From: JBBRWV01 sp038248985
GTDB taxonomy: Bacteria > Planctomycetota > Phycisphaerae > WQYP01
DNA length: 18,002 nucleotides
Direction: 5' to 3'
Assembly (NCBI GenBank): GCA_038248985.1
Contig: JBBRWV010000075.1
Coordinates: forward strand, 1 to 18,002
Below the pieces are notes generated by a model. That model did not search any database. It was not told the DNA's origin and was given only the letters and a program-made list of their open reading frames with translations. This document shows positions 16,053-18,002 of the stretch, piece after piece; position 1 is the first letter of the stretch, and every line of letters begins with the position of its first letter. The translations under genes were made by a program, and so were the position numbers.

Positions 16053-16562
16053 ATGACCTCCACCCTCCACGCCCCTTGGCGGCTCGACTACATCAAATCC
16101 GTCGCCGACGGCCCCAAAGACTGCTTCCTCTGCTCCACCGCCAAAGCCCCCGAACGCGACGCCCCCGCCTTCGTCATCTGCCGTACCTCCCACTGCCTCC
16201 TCATGCTCAACAAATACCCCTACGTCAACGGCCACCTCCTCGTCGCCCCCTACCGCCACGTCCCCACCCTCGAAGAATGTACCCCCGATGAACGCTCCCA
16301 GATCATGGACCTCCTCGTCCACGGCCAGAAAATCCTCACCCGCGCCATGAACCCCCAGGGCTTCAACCTCGGCCTCAACATCGGCCACTGCGCCGGTGCC
16401 GGCGTCCCCGGCCACATCCACGCCCACATCGTCCCCCGCTGGTCCGGCGACGTTAACTTCATGACCGCCGTCGCCCAAATCCGCATCATCCCCCAAGCCC
16501 TCGAAACCGCCCACACCCTCCTCCTTCAAGCCCACCAACAAATCACCACCCAACTCACCTGA
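16053..16562 (+). CDS. HIT-family hydrolase, Ap4A phosphorylase/hydrolase-like (169 aa)
   Basis: A histidine-triad nucleotide-binding protein. The triad is GHIHAHIVPRW (120-130; His121, His123, His125), with the middle His as probable nucleophile forming a nucleotidyl intermediate. An N-terminal APWRLDYI (7-14), the Cys24-x2-Cys27 pair in DCFLCSTA, and LNKYPYVNGHLLVAPYRH (52-69) place it in the longer HIT branch related to diadenosine tetraphosphate-cleaving enzymes. The cysteines may bind zinc. The start is the ATG with AAAGGA 7 nt upstream; the frame is open 27 codons further, but those overlap the helicase-remnant end. It stands alone on the plus strand, divergent from zwf and convergent with the HU-like gene. 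Confidence 0.92.
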   Translation: MTSTLHAPWRLDYIKSVADGPKDCFLCSTAKAPERDAPAFVICRTSHCLLMLNKYPYVNGHLLVAPYRHVPTLEECTPDERSQIMDLLVHGQKILTRAMNPQGFNLGLNIGHCAGAGVPGHIHAHIVPRWSGDVNFMTAVAQIRIIPQALETAHTLLLQAHQQITTQLT

Positions 16563-16806
16563 TGAACCCGCCCTATTTCCCCGGCGGATGACGGTCCTGT
16601 ATTGGCGATCGCAATGCGCAATGAATCGGGAGACAAGACGAACACGCCCGTGGTGCTCGTGCCTTCGGGCTCACTCAACAGGGACATCTCCCCCCAAAAC
16701 CACCCGCAAAAATAACAAACCCCCGACATCTCTATCGAGGGTTTGTCTGCAATTTTCTCTGCATGAATTTGATTTGCATTTCAGATCAACCATCACTGGC
16801 CGAATC
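16563..16806. other. Intergenic region between convergent HIT and HU-like genes
   Basis: This 244-bp region contains the HU-side terminator at 16703-16745 and a weak 5-bp GC hairpin just after the HIT stop (CCGCC-N10-GGCGG, no T-tract). The HIT frame stays open for about 49 codons after its two stop codons, ending at a TAA near 16713-16715. The translated residues resemble no family I know, and codon use differs from the HIT gene. Confidence 0.4.
16703..16745 (-). terminator. Rho-independent terminator of the HU-like gene
   Basis: An 11-bp stem (CAAACCCCCGA at 16716-16726 against TCGAGGGTTTG at 16735-16745, one mismatch, 8-nt loop) is followed on the minus strand by TTATTTTTG. It lies about 60 bp past the stop codon of the minus-strand HU-like gene. 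Confidence 0.8.
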
Positions 16807-17118
16807 TTACTTGGCAAAATCCTTCAACGCCTTCAAAGCGCGAACCTTGATCACCTTGCGGGCTGGCTTCGCCTTGAACATCTGTTCCTGCTTCGTGAAG
16901 GGATTGATCCCCTTACGCGCCTTCGTCGCCGGCTTCGTGATCACAATGATCTTCAGCAGACCCGGCACCACAAACATGCCCGGACCTTTCTTGCCCACGT
17001 TCTTCGCAATCAAGCCACTCAAGGCTTCAAGTACCGAAGAAACCTGCTTGCGCGACAACTCGGTGCTCTCGGCGATGCTCGCGAGAATCTCGCTCTTGGA
17101 GGGAACCTTGACGGCCAT
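16807..17118 (-). CDS. HU/IHF-family DNA-binding protein (103 aa)
   Basis: A histone-like nucleoid protein that binds and bends DNA as a dimer. The N-terminal helical dimerisation part is SKSEILASIAESTELSRKQVSSVLEALSGLIAKNVG (7-42). The beta-arm region follows, FVVPGLLKIIVITKPATKARKGINPFTKQEQM (49-80). The family-typical arm signature G.NP.T appears as KGINPFTKQ. The end is Lys/Ala-rich (KPARKVIKVRALKALKDFAK). The length is slightly above the usual 90 aa because of the extended basic tail. The ATG has AGGAG 5 nt upstream; promoter and terminator are both visible, so it is monocistronic. Unlike its neighbours, its two strands have nearly equal C and G, as expected if codon choice is selected for high expression. 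Confidence 0.93.
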   Translation of the reverse strand: MAVKVPSKSEILASIAESTELSRKQVSSVLEALSGLIAKNVGKKGPGMFVVPGLLKIIVITKPATKARKGINPFTKQEQMFKAKPARKVIKVRALKALKDFAK

Positions 17119-17162
17119 AACGACTCCTGTCTAATAGAGAAATAAAATCAATCGTGGCCGTC

Positions 17163-17190
17163 ATCATAAGCGACTTTTCCCCGTTCGCAA
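17163..17190 (-). promoter_or_regulatory. Sigma70-like promoter of the HU-like gene
   Basis: On the minus strand TTGCGA (17185-17190, 4/6) and TATGAT (17163-17168, 5/6) are separated by 16 bp. The predicted transcript would begin near 17156, with a leader of about 38 nt. Confidence 0.55.
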
Positions 17191-17333
17191 CTCATAAACG
17201 CCCGCGCATGTGCTAAATTCCCGCAAAAAACACCCCTGCCGCGCACCCCCTCACCAAATCACCCCTCCCCGAATTGCCCCCCCGCCACTCAGCGACCGCC
17301 CACCTCCCGCCCCCACTACCTCCCCCGCAACCC

Positions 17334-17711
17334 CTACACCGTCAGTGAAAACTGCCGCACCAAATCCACCTTCTCCAATCCCACCTCATCGCTCACCGCC
17401 GCACTCTTCCACGCATTCAGCGTGTCATTTTCTCTCACCACAAATTGCATTCTGTTCCTGATCAACTGCGCCAGCTTCACCGTCTCCTCCTTGTTCGACC
17501 AGTCAAATATCATCGGTGCCACTGGGTTGCTCGGCACCACGGCCGTCGGCGACCGCCTGAGATTCTCCCGATCCAACCTCACCGCCGGTTGTTCCGGATT
17601 CGCGTTCAAAGGCGGTATCATCACCATCCCGTTCGTCTCACTGACTAACTCCGTCGTCGGCACCATCACCGCCGCGAACGGCATCCGTTCCAACCCATTG
17701 CTCGACAACAA
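17334..17711 (-). CDS. Unrecognised open frame beside the ruvB remnant (up to 125 aa)
   Basis: No family is recognised. The frame can begin at a TTG at 17711 with a GGAGGAAGGG stretch 5 nt upstream, though that stretch is also part of the ruvB remnant on the other strand. It could instead begin at an ATG at 17684. The translation looks protein-like, with mixed charge (LDRENLRRSP, FDWSNKEETVKLAQLIRNRM, VREND, WKSAAVSDEVGLEKVDLVRQFSLTV), and uses G-ending codons like the other minus-strand genes here. It has no signal peptide, membrane segment or Cys. It directly abuts the point where similarity to RuvB begins, so it may belong to DNA brought in by a rearrangement. A chance open frame in C-rich DNA cannot be excluded. 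Confidence 0.35.
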   Translation of the reverse strand: MLSSNGLERMPFAAVMVPTTELVSETNGMVMIPPLNANPEQPAVRLDRENLRRSPTAVVPSNPVAPMIFDWSNKEETVKLAQLIRNRMQFVVRENDTLNAWKSAAVSDEVGLEKVDLVRQFSLTV

Positions 17712-17713
17712 GC

Positions 17714-17836
17714 GAACCCTTCCTCCTCCAGATCGGCTTCATCCGCCGCACCCCCAAAGGCCGCCAAATGACCCCCGCCGCCTACTCCCACCTCCACCTC
17801 CAACCCCCCGCCGAAAAACCCGACACCCTCTTTTAA
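17714..17836 (+). pseudogene. ruvB: C-terminal remnant of ruvB (Holliday junction helicase), 40 codons
   Basis: The plus-strand frame reads EPFLLQIGFIRRTPKGRQMT, then PAAYSHLHLQPP, and ends at a TAA. This is the winged-helix C-terminus of RuvB, the motor of Holliday-junction branch migration (E. coli has [20 protein letters not shown], then TRAW). Immediately upstream, similarity stops: the codons before Glu (Cys-Ser-Thr-Thr-Ser) do not fit the expected DVYEP, and the frame closes at a TGA at 17642-17644. The AAA+ domain is absent from the window. The fragment itself has no stops or frameshifts and keeps strong C-ending codon use, so it looks recently detached. A small transposase fragment lies 35 bp downstream on the other strand. 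Confidence 0.75.
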
Positions 17837-17871
17837 GCCTTGCGCATACCCACGTTTAGCGACAATACCGT
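17837..17871. other. Possible insertion-sequence end
   Basis: This 35-bp gap lies between the ruvB stop and the transposase stop. It contains GCCTTGCGCATACCCACG, which could be an element terminal repeat because of its position just past a transposase C-terminus. The partner end is outside the window, so no inverted repeat can be shown. Confidence 0.2.
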
Positions 17872-18002
17872 TCAACGAAGCATAACTATGGAATCTCGGA
17901 ACCCTTGAGTAGGCTGCGGGTAGTGGTGGTGCACGGCGCGCTTTTTCTTCCACTTGCTCATCTTCCTTTTGATCACCCGCGGATTAATCCGATTCCTCCG
18001 GG
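17872..18002 (-). mobile_element. Probable IS4-type transposase, C-terminal 42 residues, running off the window
   Basis: On the minus strand the frame entering at the right edge is open and ends at a TGA (17872-17874). It reads RRNRINPRVIKRKMSKWKKK, then RAVHHHYPQPTQGFRDSIVM and LR. The NPRV.KRKMS pattern, the basic run and PQPT..FR..IV.L resemble the C-terminal tails of certain IS4-family transposases as I remember them. The DDE catalytic residues would lie outside the window. Whether the element is complete cannot be judged. Its convergent placement beside a truncated ruvB suggests a link with that rearrangement. Confidence 0.5.

Noticed and set aside
16038..16553. A 171-codon minus-strand frame opposite the HIT gene
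   Set aside because: Gly/Val/Asp/Glu-only antisense translation; the HIT triad is on the plus strand.
16566..16715. An in-frame extension after the HIT stop codons that could be a lost C-terminal part
   Set aside because: The HIT protein is already complete at 169 aa, the extension resembles nothing known, and its codon use is unlike the HIT gene.

Overview
The window is a bacterial chromosomal segment of fairly high G+C with standard bacterial signals: AGGAG-type ribosome binding sites in front of nearly every gene and two clear rho-independent terminators. Several genes suggest Planctomycetota (Phycisphaerae-like), though a related PVC lineage is possible. These are a KAPKLLI/KRRAKGKDDPF phosphotransferase, a secreted protein ending in a formylglycine-generating-enzyme-like (SUMF1) domain, an STYNYYEKGR-type regulator and a lysine-rich HU-like protein. 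This placement rests on remembered family resemblance, not on a search.

Layout. Positions 1-2266 (minus strand) hold a 75-aa unknown protein with its own terminator, a small XRE-type regulator behind two dyads and a plausible promoter, and an APH-fold phosphotransferase with a TTGACA promoter. Positions 2400-5920 (minus) hold a run of three genes: a four-TM membrane protein, a secreted pseudo-esterase/SUMF1 fusion, and a NifX/NafY-like protein with a Cys-rich tail. Positions 6032-8128 (plus) hold an exported deiodinase-like thioredoxin-fold protein without a catalytic Cys/Sec, and a cupin. Positions 8257-12132 (plus) form a tight cluster: asd, truA, a GT4 glycosyltransferase and a Cof-type HAD phosphatase (gaps of 21 and 13 bp, then a 4-bp overlap). 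Positions 12146-15718 (minus) hold a membrane-anchored SppA-type protease, a sugar-phosphate isomerase/epimerase-like TIM barrel and glucose-6-phosphate dehydrogenase (zwf). After that come a HIT-family hydrolase (plus) and an HU-like DNA-binding protein (minus) with recognisable promoter and terminator.

Gene decay is visible in two places. Between zwf and the HIT gene lies a remnant of an Lhr-type helicase gene that has lost its Walker A region and is frameshifted. At the right edge, the last 40 codons of a ruvB-like gene stand alone beside the C-terminus of a probable IS4-type transposase running off the window.

The genes are mostly housekeeping (aspartate-family amino acid synthesis, tRNA pseudouridylation, pentose phosphate pathway, protein quality control, nucleoid) mixed with lineage-specific envelope proteins of unknown role. 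At large scale, the plus strand is richer in C than G almost throughout, whichever strand is coding: plus-strand genes use C-ending codons and minus-strand genes use G-ending codons. This suggests the whole window lies in one replichore with the minus strand as leading strand. I found no tRNA, rRNA, CRISPR array or defence locus. The most unusual features are two families that keep their fold signature but lose their catalytic residues, in adjacent divergent genes, plus the two gene remnants.
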